Counted from the first letter of the stretch, positions 38,026-47,004 are shown. The stretch is 64,000 nucleotides of DNA from Tabrizicola sp. (GCF_022842145.1 NZ_JALHQD010000003.1:1-64000), one strand, 5' to 3'. Notes: generated by a model from the sequence alone, not told the origin. Made by a program: numbers and translations.

Positions 38026-38453
38026 AGGTTCTCTCCATATAAGTCCGCCATCCTCCAAGGGTGCATGGCGCGACCGGGGGGCATTAACGGAGAAAGCGCA
38101 GGAAGGGAAGGGGGAAGTTCGGCGGGGGGAGGAGTGACGTTGCAGAGGGTTGACCGTCGGTGAAGGCGGAAATCCTGGCGCTGGACGCAACGGGGGATGG
38201 TGCAATGGGCAAGTCATTGGGGACGCTGGATTAATGCGGTCGGTTTCGGTGCGGACCGGCGTCTGTAACGGGTATGTATCCCGTATTCCTTCCATGCATA
38301 CGCACGGTCAGACGGGAGGCCGCTAACCTTGCCGCGCGAATCGCGGCGGTGGGATGCGGGTGTCGCTTTCGGAGGGCCGCTGGGTCGCCTCTGGGCTGGA
38401 TGGAACCGTGTTGCCGGGATAGCTGTCGTTCTCTTGTCCTGGAGCCTTCCGCA
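38026..38453. other. Divergent non-coding region between rplY and an MFS gene
   Basis: About 430 bases without a supported gene. It should contain the rplY promoter (minus) and the MFS promoter (plus). An ACGGG-TATGTAT-CCCGT hairpin lies near 38267-38283. No recognised operator or riboswitch. Confidence 0.4.
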
Positions 38454-39599
38454 ATGATTTCCCTTCCCACCCTGGCGCATGCCCGTCCCGCCATCGGGGC
38501 CTTTGCGGCGATGGGGGTGTTGTGGGGCACCTTCGCGGCGGTCCTGCCGGACCTGAAGCTGATGCTGGGCGTGGACGAGGCGCAACTGGGACTTCTGATC
38601 TTCTGCACGCCCATTGCCGCGATCAGCGCGATGCTGGTGGCTCCGGCGTTCGGCGCGGCGATGGGGCGGGCGGCGCTGCCGCTGGCGGTTCTCTTGATGG
38701 CGCTGGCCTTCATGCTGCCGGGGCAGGCCTCGGTCTGGTGGCTCTTTCCGCTGGCGATGGCCTGTGCGGGGGCCGCGACGGGGCTGACGGATGTGCTGAT
38801 GAACGCGCGGGTGGCGGCAATCGAGACCCAGCGCGGTCTGCATCTGATGAACCTCGCCCACGCGGCCTATTCGTTCGGATATGCCGGGGGTGCGATCCTG
38901 ACCGGAGTGCTGCGGGGCGCGGGCTGGGGGCCCGACTGGGTGATGGGGACGATGGCGGCGGTGGGGGTCCTCTGCGCGACGCTGACCATCGAACGCGATG
39001 GGCGGATCGATGGGCTGCGCAAGCCCAAGGACGGGACCGCAGTGCCGCTGGGCCTAGTGCCGGTGCTGGGCGGCGGGATCGTGCTGATCGCCTTCATGAC
39101 CGAGAACGCGGCCGAGAACTGGTCGGCCCTGCATATCGAGAAGACCCTTGGGGGCAGTCCCGAGGAAGGTGCGCTTGGCCCGGCCATGCTGGCCCTGACG
39201 ATGGGCTTTGCACGATTGGGCGGGCAGTGGCTGGCGGGGCGGCTGGATGCGTTCACCATCTTGCGCAGCGGCGCGGTGATCGCGGCGGTGGGCGCGCTGG
39301 TCGTGGCGCAGGCCGCAAGTCCGCTGGTGGCTTATCTGGGCTTTTTCGTCATGGGCATCGGGGCCTCGGTCCTGGCGCCGACGGCGTTTTCGCTGGTCGG
39401 GCAGATGAGCCCGGACGAGGCCCGGGCGCGGGCCGTCGCGCGGGCGACCTTGCTGGGCTACTTCGGCTACTTTGTCGGGCCGCCGCTTCTGGGCGTGCTG
39501 GCCGGGACCTTCGGCCTGCGCTTCGCCTTTGTCTGGGCGGCCTGCCTTGTCGCGCTGGTCTTTGTCCTGGCCCCGATGCTGAAGCGTCAGCGGACCTGA
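38454..39599 (+). CDS. MFS transporter
   Basis: About 381 residues with 12 predicted membrane helices, a compact major facilitator. The first helix begins GAFAAMGVLWGTFAAVLPDL, and the loop after helix 2 has the abbreviated GAAMGRA motif A. It resembles the YbjJ/FucP-like group. Substrate unknown. I start at the ATG at 38454 because the preceding 60 codons do not look membrane-like or conserved and GGAG is placed before it. The last 13 bases overlap the convergent aruI-like gene. Confidence 0.85.
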   Translation: MISLPTLAHARPAIGAFAAMGVLWGTFAAVLPDLKLMLGVDEAQLGLLIFCTPIAAISAMLVAPAFGAAMGRAALPLAVLLMALAFMLPGQASVWWLFPLAMACAGAATGLTDVLMNARVAAIETQRGLHLMNLAHAAYSFGYAGGAILTGVLRGAGWGPDWVMGTMAAVGVLCATLTIERDGRIDGLRKPKDGTAVPLGLVPVLGGGIVLIAFMTENAAENWSALHIEKTLGGSPEEGALGPAMLALTMGFARLGGQWLAGRLDAFTILRSGAVIAAVGALVVAQAASPLVAYLGFFVMGIGASVLAPTAFSLVGQMSPDEARARAVARATLLGYFGYFVGPPLLGVLAGTFGLRFAFVWAACLVALVFVLAPMLKRQRT

Positions 39600-41170
39600 A
39601 TCTCCAGGAAACGCGGGCCTTCGTGCGGGGTGATCAGAAGCTCGCCCAGCTGGTCGGGGTCGGGGGGCACGCTGGCGAAGACCATGTCGCAGGCCATCGC
39701 GAAGTGCTCCATGTCCAGGGGCGAGGGGTGGCAGCCGATGATCTTGTCCACCTTGGCCTGGCGCAGCGCATCCTCGATCTCGCGGAAGCCGGCGTTGTTC
39801 CAGACGATGTAGGTGATGGGGAGCTTTTCGTCGACGGCGGTGCGGAGTTCTCCGGGCGAGAATTGCAGGCCGCCGTCGCCGATCAGGCAGACCACGGGCA
39901 CGCCGGGTGCTGCGATGGCGGCACCGATGGCAGCCCCGGGTGCAAAGCCCAGTGCGCCGTAGCCGGTGGCGGCGTTGAACCAGCCGCGTGGGCGGTCATG
40001 GTCGTAGTAGAGGTTCGCGGCATAGACCGGCTGGGTGCTGTCGCCGACGATGATCGAGTTGGGCATGGCGTCGCGGATCACCTCGACCATGTCGAGCTGG
40101 CCCGGCATCGCCTCGCTTAGGCCAGCAATCTCGGCCCGGGCGGCTTGGCGGACAGCCTCGGCGCGGGCGGCGCCGTCGCGGTTGCCGCGGATGGTCATCG
40201 GTAGAAGTGCGGCCATCATCGCCCCGGCGTCGGCCTTGACCGGCATCTTGGCGGGGTGGCGGGCAAGCTGTTCGGCGCAGATGTCGATGCGGATCATGTC
40301 CGACAGGTTCGGCACGCGACCGTTGGCGTACATGTCATAGTCGGTCGGCCCAAGTTCGGTGCCAATGGCAAGGATCTGGTCGGCGTCGGCGATGAACTTC
40401 CGCACCGCAGTCAGGCTGGGCGAGGCTGGGATGGTCAGGCGGTGGCCGAACATCGCACCTCGGGCGTTGACGGTCTGGATGACCGGCGCGTCGAGGGATT
40501 CCGCCAGTTTCTGCAGCGGACCCTCGGCCCCACGGGTGCCACCACCGGCGAGGATGACGACACGTTCGGCGGCGTTCAGCGCGGCGGCGATGCTGCGCAG
40601 GCGACCCAGCGGTAGGGGCACGGCACTGGTTGATGTGACGGAGGGCGGCAGTTCGGGGCAGGGCTGGCCCATCATGTTGGTGGAGATCTGGATATGCGCC
40701 GGGCCGGGGCGACCGGCGGTCATGGCGGCAAAGGCGCGGTCCAGAACCTCGCCCAGTTTCTTGGGGTCGGTGACGGTCTCGGTGTGGCAAAGGGTGGCGA
40801 CCATCGCGCCCTGGTCGGGAAGTTCGTGGAGCCGGCCGAGGCCCTTGCCGAGCGTATCGCTGCGGCCAAGGCCGGAGATCACCAGCATGGGCACCGAGTC
40901 CGCCTTGGCCTGTGCCATCGCGGTCAGCGTGTTGGTCAGGCCCGGACCGGTGATGACGAAGGCGGCGGCGGGCTTGCCCGAGACGCGGGCGTAGCCGTCG
41001 GCCATGAAGCCCGCGCCCTGTTCGTGGCGCGGGGTGACGTGGCGGATCTTGCCTTCGGCGGCGGCGAGGCCACGGTAAAGCTCGATGGTATGGACGCCGG
41101 GGATGCCGAAGACGGTGTCGATGCCGCGGGCGATCAGCCCCTCGACCAGACGGATGCCAACGGTGGTCAT
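39587..41170 (-). CDS. aruI: Thiamine-diphosphate enzyme, probable 5-guanidino-2-oxopentanoate decarboxylase
   Basis: 527 residues of the acetolactate-synthase-like family. The cofactor-activating Glu50 is in RHEQGAGFMADG. The ThDP/metal motif runs from GDGGLQF to NNAGFREIE. It resembles AruI, which decarboxylates the 2-oxo acid made from arginine by AruH. The adjacent aminotransferase supports this over true acetolactate synthase, as there is no small regulatory subunit. It overlaps the aminotransferase stop by four bases. Confidence 0.8.
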   Translation of the reverse strand: MTTVGIRLVEGLIARGIDTVFGIPGVHTIELYRGLAAAEGKIRHVTPRHEQGAGFMADGYARVSGKPAAAFVITGPGLTNTLTAMAQAKADSVPMLVISGLGRSDTLGKGLGRLHELPDQGAMVATLCHTETVTDPKKLGEVLDRAFAAMTAGRPGPAHIQISTNMMGQPCPELPPSVTSTSAVPLPLGRLRSIAAALNAAERVVILAGGGTRGAEGPLQKLAESLDAPVIQTVNARGAMFGHRLTIPASPSLTAVRKFIADADQILAIGTELGPTDYDMYANGRVPNLSDMIRIDICAEQLARHPAKMPVKADAGAMMAALLPMTIRGNRDGAARAEAVRQAARAEIAGLSEAMPGQLDMVEVIRDAMPNSIIVGDSTQPVYAANLYYDHDRPRGWFNAATGYGALGFAPGAAIGAAIAAPGVPVVCLIGDGGLQFSPGELRTAVDEKLPITYIVWNNAGFREIEDALRQAKVDKIIGCHPSPLDMEHFAMACDMVFASVPPDPDQLGELLITPHEGPRFLEIQVR

Positions 41171-42354
41171 GCTGCGTTCCCCAGGATGCTGGCCGCATGG
41201 GCGGCGATACGGTTTGCGGCAAGCGCCGTGCGGTCGTCGGGCTGCGTGAGCGACAGGCGGAGCCAGCCGGAGAGCCCCGCGCCGAAGCTTTCGCCCGGCA
41301 TCACCGCAACCTTCTGCCGGTCAAGAAGCGAGGCGGCGAAATCCTCGCCCGAGAGGCCCGTTGCGCGGACGTCGATCAGGGCGAACATGCCGGCCTCGGG
41401 GCGGTGGACGTAGAGGCCGTTCACGCCCGACAGCGCGTCGGCGATGATCCCCGCGCGGCGCGAGAACCGTTCGACCATTCCGCTGGCTACGGGCGAAGGT
41501 TCGGAAACTGCTATTTGGGTGGCGTCGGCAAGGAAGGGTTGCGAGCCAAAAAGCATGGTTTCTGAAAGTGGCAGCATCCGCGCGCAGAACTCGGCGGGGC
41601 CGACGCACCAGCCGGACCGGAAGCCGGGGGCGGCATGGGACTTCGAGATCGACGAGGCGACGATGGTGCGGTCGGCGAGGTCGGCGAAGTCCAGCGGTGA
41701 GGTGAAGGTCACGCCGGGGAAGACCATGTCCTCGTAGACCTCGTCGCAGAGGATCCAGAGGTCGTGGGCCTTGGCGAGGTCCCCCAGCGCGCGGATATCC
41801 TGCGGGCGCAGGACCGCGCCGGTGGGGTTGTGGGGCGAGTTCAGGAAGAGGACGCGGCTGCGCGGCGTGATCCGGGGGGCGACATCGGCGGCCTGCATCC
41901 GGAAACCGGTTTCGGGCGTCAGCGGGACCGGGACCACCTTGGCGCCGGTCTGGGCGATCAGGCCCTCGTAGGTCGCATACATCGGGTCGCCAAGCAGCAC
42001 CTCGTCCCCGGCTTCGACCAGAGTTCGGAGAATTCCGTAAAGCACGGTCTGGGTGCCGGGCAGGCACATGATCTGGTCGCGGGTGATCTCGCGGCCGCGG
42101 CGGGCGGTGTAGCGGGCGGCGAGGGCGGCGACGAGGCCAGGCTCGCCGCGGCCGTTGGAATAGCCGGTGCGACCGGCCTGCATCGCGGCGCTTGCGGCCT
42201 CGATGAAGCGGGTGGGGGTGGGGACGTCGGGCTCGCCGATGGTGAATTCGATGATGTCCTCGCCCGCGGCCTTCATGGCGCGTGCGCGGGCGTGCAGTGC
42301 CCATTTGGCACCGCCAAGGCCGGAGAGGCGATCAGTGACGGAGGCGTATCTCAT
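41167..42354 (-). CDS. aruH: PLP-dependent aminotransferase, probable arginine--pyruvate transaminase
   Basis: 395 residues, fold-type I class I/II aminotransferase. PLP lysine is Lys238 in SSISKSHAAPGFRSGW; LNSPHNPTGAVL and ILCDEVYEDM contact the cofactor. Context points to AruH, which transfers the arginine amino group to pyruvate to feed the decarboxylase just downstream. Specificity for arginine is inferred from this pairing. Coupled by four-base overlaps with genes on both sides. Confidence 0.8.
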   Translation of the reverse strand: MRYASVTDRLSGLGGAKWALHARARAMKAAGEDIIEFTIGEPDVPTPTRFIEAASAAMQAGRTGYSNGRGEPGLVAALAARYTARRGREITRDQIMCLPGTQTVLYGILRTLVEAGDEVLLGDPMYATYEGLIAQTGAKVVPVPLTPETGFRMQAADVAPRITPRSRVLFLNSPHNPTGAVLRPQDIRALGDLAKAHDLWILCDEVYEDMVFPGVTFTSPLDFADLADRTIVASSISKSHAAPGFRSGWCVGPAEFCARMLPLSETMLFGSQPFLADATQIAVSEPSPVASGMVERFSRRAGIIADALSGVNGLYVHRPEAGMFALIDVRATGLSGEDFAASLLDRQKVAVMPGESFGAGLSGWLRLSLTQPDDRTALAANRIAAHAASILGNAA

Positions 42355-43010
42355 GGGGTGGTCTTTCCGAAGTCGGGGAGCATGGCTGTGTGATCGAGGA
42401 GGTTCAGCCCAAGGATGGCACTGATGGAGGACAGTCCGATGGTGATGACCTCGCCGGGGCCGAAGGTGCCGGGCAGAAGCGAGCCTTCGACCCAGAGCCC
42501 ATCGATCAGCGCGTTGCAGGCGATCGCTTCGACGCGGGTCTGCCCCGGCTTCACCACGCGCGGAAGGGTTTCGATGAGTTGCTGCAGCGTGTCGCGGTAG
42601 GCGAGGTAGCTTGCTTCGTGCACGGCCATCAGGTCAGGATCGCTGCGCACCTTGTGCATGTAGCCCGCCCAAAGCACCACGGCGCCTGCGTCAAGGACCG
42701 GCGGGCGGAGAGAGGCGGCGATGAAGGCGGCAAGGCGTTCCTCGGGGCCGGCACCGACGCCTTCGATGGCATCGGCACCCTTGGCGGTCATCCCGTCCAT
42801 CAGCGCGCGATAGGCGGCGCGCGACAGTTCGTCCTTGGACTGGAAGTAATGGCGGATGAGGCCCGGCGTGACCCCGGCCCGTTCGGCGATGGCCCGCACC
42901 GTCGCGGCCTCGGGGCCGCCTTCGGCCACCAGTTCCTGCGTGGCCAAAATCAGCGCCGTGCGGCGACTTTCTTCGCTTTCGCGGCGGTAAAGGCGGCGGG
43001 CGGGTTGCAT
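42351..43010 (-). CDS. TetR family transcriptional regulator of the aruH-aruI operon
   Basis: 219 residues. N-terminal helix-turn-helix (about 20-65; ATVRAIAERAGVTPGLIRHY with F/Y before QSKDEL) and a ligand-binding C-terminal domain resembling BetI-type members. First gene of the three-gene operon. A perfect palindrome sits 13 bases upstream of its start, so it very likely represses its own operon and may respond to arginine or its 2-oxo acid. Confidence 0.92.
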   Translation of the reverse strand: MQPARRLYRRESEESRRTALILATQELVAEGGPEAATVRAIAERAGVTPGLIRHYFQSKDELSRAAYRALMDGMTAKGADAIEGVGAGPEERLAAFIAASLRPPVLDAGAVVLWAGYMHKVRSDPDLMAVHEASYLAYRDTLQQLIETLPRVVKPGQTRVEAIACNALIDGLWVEGSLLPGTFGPGEVITIGLSSISAILGLNLLDHTAMLPDFGKTTP

Positions 43011-43022
43011 GGGGTCCGACTG

Positions 43023-43038
43023 TTATACGCGCGTATAA
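43023..43038 (-). promoter_or_regulatory. Palindromic operator of the TetR-aruH-aruI operon
   Basis: TTATACGCGCGTATAA is a perfect 16-bp inverted repeat just before tetR. On the minus strand, TTGACT (43064-43059) and GATTAT (43040-43035, 18-base spacing) form a plausible promoter whose -10 and start region are covered by the palindrome. Binding would block transcription. Confidence 0.75.
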
Positions 43039-43067
43039 TCGTGCGGAGGAGGTGGAAAGTCAACCGC

Positions 43068-43958
43068 TTACGTCTCGCGGTGGACGTCCTTGTGGATGAT
43101 GACGTCGGCGTGGGGATAGGTGTCGAGGATGGCGCGGCGGAGGCTGGCACCGATGTCATGCGCTTGGCGCAGGGACTGGTCGCCGTCCAGCTCGATATGG
43201 AGATTGACGAAAATCCGGCTGCCGGCAGTGCGGGTCTTGAGGTCGTGGTAGCCGCGCACTCCGGGCCAGTCGGCGGCGATGCGGCCGATGCCCTCGATGA
43301 TCGAGGGGTCGGCGGCGCGGTCCATCAGCGCGTCCCAGGCGTCCTTGCCGATGCGAAGCGCGCCGATGGCCATGACGGCAGCGGCAGCCATCGCCACGAT
43401 GGCGTCAATCGAGCCGATGCCATAGCGACTGGACGCCCAGAGCGCCGCGATGGCCCCGAGGCTGGGCAGCAGGTCGCCAAGATAGTGCAGCCGGTCGGCG
43501 GCGACGACCTTGCTGCCGGTCTGCCGCGCGACCCGGCCCTGCCACCAGACCAGCGCGAGGGTAACCAGGATCGAGGCGACCATGACGACCAGCCCGCGAC
43601 CTTCAGAGGCAAGCTGGTGCGGAGTGTCGGCGGTCAGGCGGTAGACGGCCGTCCAGCCGATCAGGCCCGCAGAGATGAGGATGAAGGCGGATTGCGCCAG
43701 AGCGGCAAGATCCTCGGCCGAGGTGTGGCCGAAGGCGTGGTCCTCGTCGGCGGGGCGGGCGGCGTAGATGATCGCGGCCGCTGCACCGAGCGACATCATC
43801 AGGTCCATGGCGGAATCGGCCAGCGAAGCGGCAATCGACAGGGCCCCGGTTTCGGCCAGCGCCCAAAGCTTCAGCGCGACCAGCAGGGCCGCCACGAGGA
43901 CCGAGGCGAGCCCGGCCGACATCGCAAGGCGGAAGCCGCTCTTGGGATCATTCGACAA
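43068..43958 (-). CDS. Cation diffusion facilitator (CDF) family transporter
   Basis: 296 residues, FieF-like. About six membrane helices in the first 200 residues. Metal-site residues occur as DSAMD in helix 2 and RLHYLGDLLPS in helix 5 (HxxxD). A cytoplasmic metallochaperone-like domain follows (about 210-290). Exports Zn, Fe, Mn or Cd with proton antiport; the metal cannot be told. It begins inside the last bases of the SH3 gene, so they are co-expressed. Confidence 0.92.
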   Translation of the reverse strand: MSNDPKSGFRLAMSAGLASVLVAALLVALKLWALAETGALSIAASLADSAMDLMMSLGAAAAIIYAARPADEDHAFGHTSAEDLAALAQSAFILISAGLIGWTAVYRLTADTPHQLASEGRGLVVMVASILVTLALVWWQGRVARQTGSKVVAADRLHYLGDLLPSLGAIAALWASSRYGIGSIDAIVAMAAAAVMAIGALRIGKDAWDALMDRAADPSIIEGIGRIAADWPGVRGYHDLKTRTAGSRIFVNLHIELDGDQSLRQAHDIGASLRRAILDTYPHADVIIHKDVHRET

Positions 43959-44511
43959 GTTCGTCGTCCTTCACACCCCAGATCGCCGTCTTGCGGATCC
44001 AGCCGCGGGTCCCCTCCAGCGAGACCCGGCACCAGGTCGGACTGCATTCCAGGATGCGGCCGATGACGCCAAGCTCGGCCTGCGCGACAACGGTGGAGCC
44101 GTCTTCCGGTGCGTCGTGGAGTTCGGCCATATCAAGTGTGACGAGCGCGCTGCGCACGCCTGACAAAAGCGAATAGTGGACCCAGCCGCCCGCGCCCTCG
44201 AAATCCTCGACCCGGCGCCAGTTCTCGAATTCGGCGGTGATCTTCAGGGGCATGCCGGCACGCGTGAAGACCCAGTCGATGCGGTGGGTCAGGCCGGGAC
44301 CGCGGCGGGCGTTGCCCTCAGACCCTTTCAGCGACACGTAGCGCGGCAGGGGAAGATTCGTGACGCAACCGATATCGGGTTGGCACTGCTTTTCCGGCGG
44401 CTTGTCGGTCACCACGGGGGGGTCGGTTTCAGACGCGGCCGTGTCTTGCGCAAGAAGGGTCGTGCCCTGAAGAGCGCCCAGAAGTGCCAAAAGTCCGACC
44501 AACCGTTTCAT
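43948..44511 (-). CDS. Secreted SH3 domain-containing protein
   Basis: 187 residues with a signal peptide (MKRLVGLLALLGALQGTTLL). It has two bacterial SH3-like repeats: NARRGPGLTHRIDWVFTRAG and later AELGVIGRILECSPTWCRV with GTRGWIRKTAIWGV. Such proteins bind cell-wall peptides in the periplasm. Cysteine pairs (CQPDIGC) may form a disulfide. Divergent from the hydroxyacid dehydrogenase with a 127-base gap. Confidence 0.87.
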   Translation of the reverse strand: MKRLVGLLALLGALQGTTLLAQDTAASETDPPVVTDKPPEKQCQPDIGCVTNLPLPRYVSLKGSEGNARRGPGLTHRIDWVFTRAGMPLKITAEFENWRRVEDFEGAGGWVHYSLLSGVRSALVTLDMAELHDAPEDGSTVVAQAELGVIGRILECSPTWCRVSLEGTRGWIRKTAIWGVKDDELVE

Positions 44512-44638
44512 CTTGCCGCCTTCCGGGATGCCGCGCAGGGCATCCGTGCCGTTACCGCTCACCGGGTCTTGTGCATTGCCCCGCTTGGTTGCACCTTGCC
44601 CCAAGGACGCCGGATTTGGAAGTCTCGGGGAGAGTGCA

Positions 44639-45622
44639 ATGCCTGCCAGCCGCCTGACTGTGATCGTGACGCGACGGCTGCCCGAAGCCGTGGAAACACG
44701 GATGAAGGAGCTGTTCGACGTCGAGCTGCGCGATCCCGATGTTCCGATGACGCGCGAAGAGCTGGCCGAGGCGATGCGGCGGGCCGATGTTCTGGTGCCG
44801 ACGATCACCGACACGATCGACGCGGGCCTTCTGGCGCAGGCTGGCGAGAAGCTGAAGCTGATCGCGAACTACGGCGCGGGGGTGGACCATATCGACGTGG
44901 CGACGGCGCGGCAGCGGGGGATCCTGGTCGCGAACACGCCGGGTGTGACGACGGAAGACACGGCCGATATGGTGATGGCGCTGCTTCTGGCCGTCACGCG
45001 GCGCATCCCGCAGGGGCTGCAAGTCATGCACTCCGGCTGGACCGGCTGGTCACCGATGGCGAATCTGGGCGGGCGTCTGGGTGGACGGCGGTTGGGTATC
45101 CTGGGGATGGGCCGGATCGGCCAGGCGGTGGCACGGCGGGCGCGGGCTTTCGGGTTGCAGGTGCACTACCACAACCGCAAGCGCGTCCGCCCCGAAGTCG
45201 AAGCCGAACTGGAAGCGACCTATTGGGAAAGCCTGGACCAGATGCTGGCGCGGATGGACATCGTTTCGGTGAACTGCCCGCACACGCCCTCGACCTTCCA
45301 TCTTCTGAATGCGCGGCGGCTGAAGCTGATGAAGCCCTCGGCGGTCGTCGTGAACACCTCACGCGGGGAGGTGATTGACCAGAACGCCCTGACGCGCGCC
45401 CTGCGGTCCGGTGATCTGGCCGGGGCGGGGCTGGATGTCTACGAGCATGGCACGGATATCAATCCGCGACTTCTGGAACTGCCGAACGTGGTTCTCTTGC
45501 CGCACATGGGATCGGCCACCATCGAGGGGCGGATCGAGATGGGTGAGAAGGTCATCATCAACATCAAGACTTTTGCCGACGGCCACCGTCCACCGGATCA
45601 GGTGGTGCCGGGAATGTTCTAA
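44639..45622 (+). CDS. D-2-hydroxyacid dehydrogenase (glyoxylate/hydroxypyruvate reductase type)
   Basis: 327 residues. Rossmann motif LGILGMGRIGQAVARRA at about 152-168. Catalytic Arg in VNTSRGEVID, with a downstream acid and a His in LLPHMGSATIE. It reduces glyoxylate or hydroxypyruvate, or acts on D-glycerate, with NAD(P)H; cytoplasmic. GGGGAGAG precedes the ATG. Family members in this order are often labelled D-glycerate dehydrogenase. Exact substrate not proven. Confidence 0.9.
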   Translation: MPASRLTVIVTRRLPEAVETRMKELFDVELRDPDVPMTREELAEAMRRADVLVPTITDTIDAGLLAQAGEKLKLIANYGAGVDHIDVATARQRGILVANTPGVTTEDTADMVMALLLAVTRRIPQGLQVMHSGWTGWSPMANLGGRLGGRRLGILGMGRIGQAVARRARAFGLQVHYHNRKRVRPEVEAELEATYWESLDQMLARMDIVSVNCPHTPSTFHLLNARRLKLMKPSAVVVNTSRGEVIDQNALTRALRSGDLAGAGLDVYEHGTDINPRLLELPNVVLLPHMGSATIEGRIEMGEKVIINIKTFADGHRPPDQVVPGMF

Positions 45623-45771
45623 AACACAACCTATAGGCGAGACTCGGCGGTTTTCTGTGGAGAAACCGTTTCTGGGCCGTGGGATTGATTGCTTGCCAAC
45701 ATTTCGCGCACTAAGGAATTTCGGCAGCTTTGCGGCACCTCCGTCGCGTGCCTGCGGATCAGGAGAATGCC

Positions 45772-46014
45772 ATGTTGAATTCAATCAAGGCGGTGCTGGT
45801 GGCTGTCACTGCCCTGTCCGCGTCGACGGCCTATGCCGGCGGCCCGGTCATCATCGACGAGGAAGGCAACGACGAGCTGATCGTCGATAACCCGGGCAGC
45901 CGGATCGGCATTCTGCCGGTGCTTGGTGCGCTGGTCCTGGTGTGCCTGATCGCCTGCGGCGGTGGGGACGACGATCCGGCGACGGAGGGAGAGACTGGTC
46001 CCAAGGTGCCTTGA
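45772..46014 (+). CDS. Small secreted/membrane protein, paralogue A of a tandem triplet
   Basis: 80 residues. Signal peptide ending TAYA, then GGPVIIDEEG, an acidic stretch, then a hydrophobic helix (ILPVLGALVLVCLIACGGG) and an acidic tail DDDPATEGE. Two cysteines, one in the helix and one at its end (CLIAC). AGGAGA is a good ribosome site. The same plan recurs in the next two genes. It is the longest and most diverged of the three. No known family; function unknown. Confidence 0.72.
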   Translation: MLNSIKAVLVAVTALSASTAYAGGPVIIDEEGNDELIVDNPGSRIGILPVLGALVLVCLIACGGGDDDPATEGETGPKVP

Positions 46015-46056
46015 CACGCCAGCGCTTCAGACCTGAGGGCCGCTATGACAAGGGTA

Positions 46057-46086
46057 GACGGGACGGCAGGTAATTGTCGTCCCGTC
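46057..46086 (+). promoter_or_regulatory. Stem-loop and repeated TTGACACGCCAG between paralogues A and B
   Basis: GACGGGACG / CGTCCCGTC form a perfect 9-bp stem with a 12-base loop. The 12-base word TTGACACGCCAG flanks it at 46011-46022 and 46091-46102. TTGACA could be a -35 box. Role unknown. Confidence 0.4.
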
Positions 46087-46293
46087 CACGTTGACACGCC
46101 AGTGGTGTGTCCCAACCGGAAAGCTCTTTGATCTGCGACGACCCGGCTTTGAGGCAGTCTGTTGCAATAAAGCCAAAGCTGCCGACTCATTCGTCACATT
46201 TTCACACGAATCCGTTGTGTCCACATCGGCTCTTGTCTTAGCGTCCGCATGTGAGTTCCCCCGGGATTGCCCGGTAAATTGAAAGGAAATGCC

Positions 46294-46479
46294 ATGAAAA
46301 AGTTTCTTGCCCCGATGCTGGCGGCTACGATGATCTCCTCCGCTGCCTTCGCTGGTGGCCCGGTCGTCGTTGAAGAAGAGCCTGTCGTCGAAGCATCCTC
46401 GCCCCGTTCGGGCTGGATCGTTCCGGTTGTGGTCGGCCTGGTGCTGATCTGCGCCGTGGCTTGCGGCAACGACGACTGA
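46294..46479 (+). CDS. Small secreted/membrane protein, paralogue B of a tandem triplet
   Basis: 61 residues: signal peptide (MKKFLAPMLAATMISSAAFA), GGPVVVEEEP, a serine/arginine hinge SPRSGW, a membrane helix IVPVVVGLVLICAVACG and an NDD end. AAAGGAAA precedes the ATG. It is very close to paralogue C in the helix and hinge. A perfect hairpin terminator follows, so it is a separate transcription unit. Confidence 0.78.
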   Translation: MKKFLAPMLAATMISSAAFAGGPVVVEEEPVVEASSPRSGWIVPVVVGLVLICAVACGNDD

Positions 46480-46506
46480 TCTTTCGACACCGCTACGTGT
46501 CGATTA

Positions 46507-46529
46507 ACGGCAGCGCTTTGCGCTGCCGT
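46507..46529 (+). terminator. Terminator after paralogue B
   Basis: Perfect 10-bp stem ACGGCAGCGC / GCGCTGCCGT with a three-base loop, ending in TTTCC. It lies 28 bases after the stop. Confidence 0.75.
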
Positions 46530-46770
46530 TTCCACTTGGGCTGTCGGTTGGCGGCTCCAGCTTCTCGGCAGTGACTAGAAGGCCATCTGTGCGGGCCGGG
46601 CTCGTTCCGGGTTGAAGCGGTTTTCGTCACGTTGCAGACCTATGGTGCAACTTTGGCACAAGCATCAGGTGCAGGCTAAGCCGAACGCGTCCGTTTTCCA
46701 TTTCATATTCATTTTGTGTTATATGGGCAGCAGGCCGGTTCAGCCGGCCAGACATACAAGGAAAAAGCCC

Positions 46771-46980
46771 ATGACCAAGATTGCAGCAAGCATCCTTGCC
46801 CTGACCCTTGCCTTCACCCCCGTCGCCTATGCGGGCGGACCGGTTGTCGTTGAAGAAGAGGGAATGCCAGAAGTCGTTGCCGACAGCCCGCGTTCGGGCT
46901 GGATCGTGCCCGTGATCGTCGGTCTGGTGCTTGTCTGCGCCATCGCCTGCGGTGACGACGACGAAACTGCGCTGCAGTAA
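46771..46980 (+). CDS. Small secreted/membrane protein, paralogue C of a tandem triplet
   Basis: 69 residues: signal peptide ending PVAYA, GGPVVVEEEG, acidic linker, SPRSGW hinge, helix IVPVIVGLVLVCAIACG and acidic tail DDDETALQ. AAGGAAAA precedes the ATG. The upstream 200 bases are less GC-rich and should hold its own promoter, and a strong terminator follows. Function unknown; the fixed Gly-Gly after signal cleavage and Cys-x3-Cys in the helix are the most constrained features. Confidence 0.78.
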   Translation: MTKIAASILALTLAFTPVAYAGGPVVVEEEGMPEVVADSPRSGWIVPVIVGLVLVCAIACGDDDETALQ

Positions 46981-47004
46981 ATCTGCTACGGTGCCCTTCG
47001 GCAC

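Noticed and set aside
39587-41170. Acetolactate synthase large subunit
   Set aside because: No small regulatory subunit or ilvC is adjacent, while an aminotransferase and TetR gene are; AruI fits the context better.
46027-46224. 65-codon minus-strand frame between small paralogues A and B
   Set aside because: It runs through the stem-loop and repeated TTGACACGCCAG and has no ribosome site or recognisable features.
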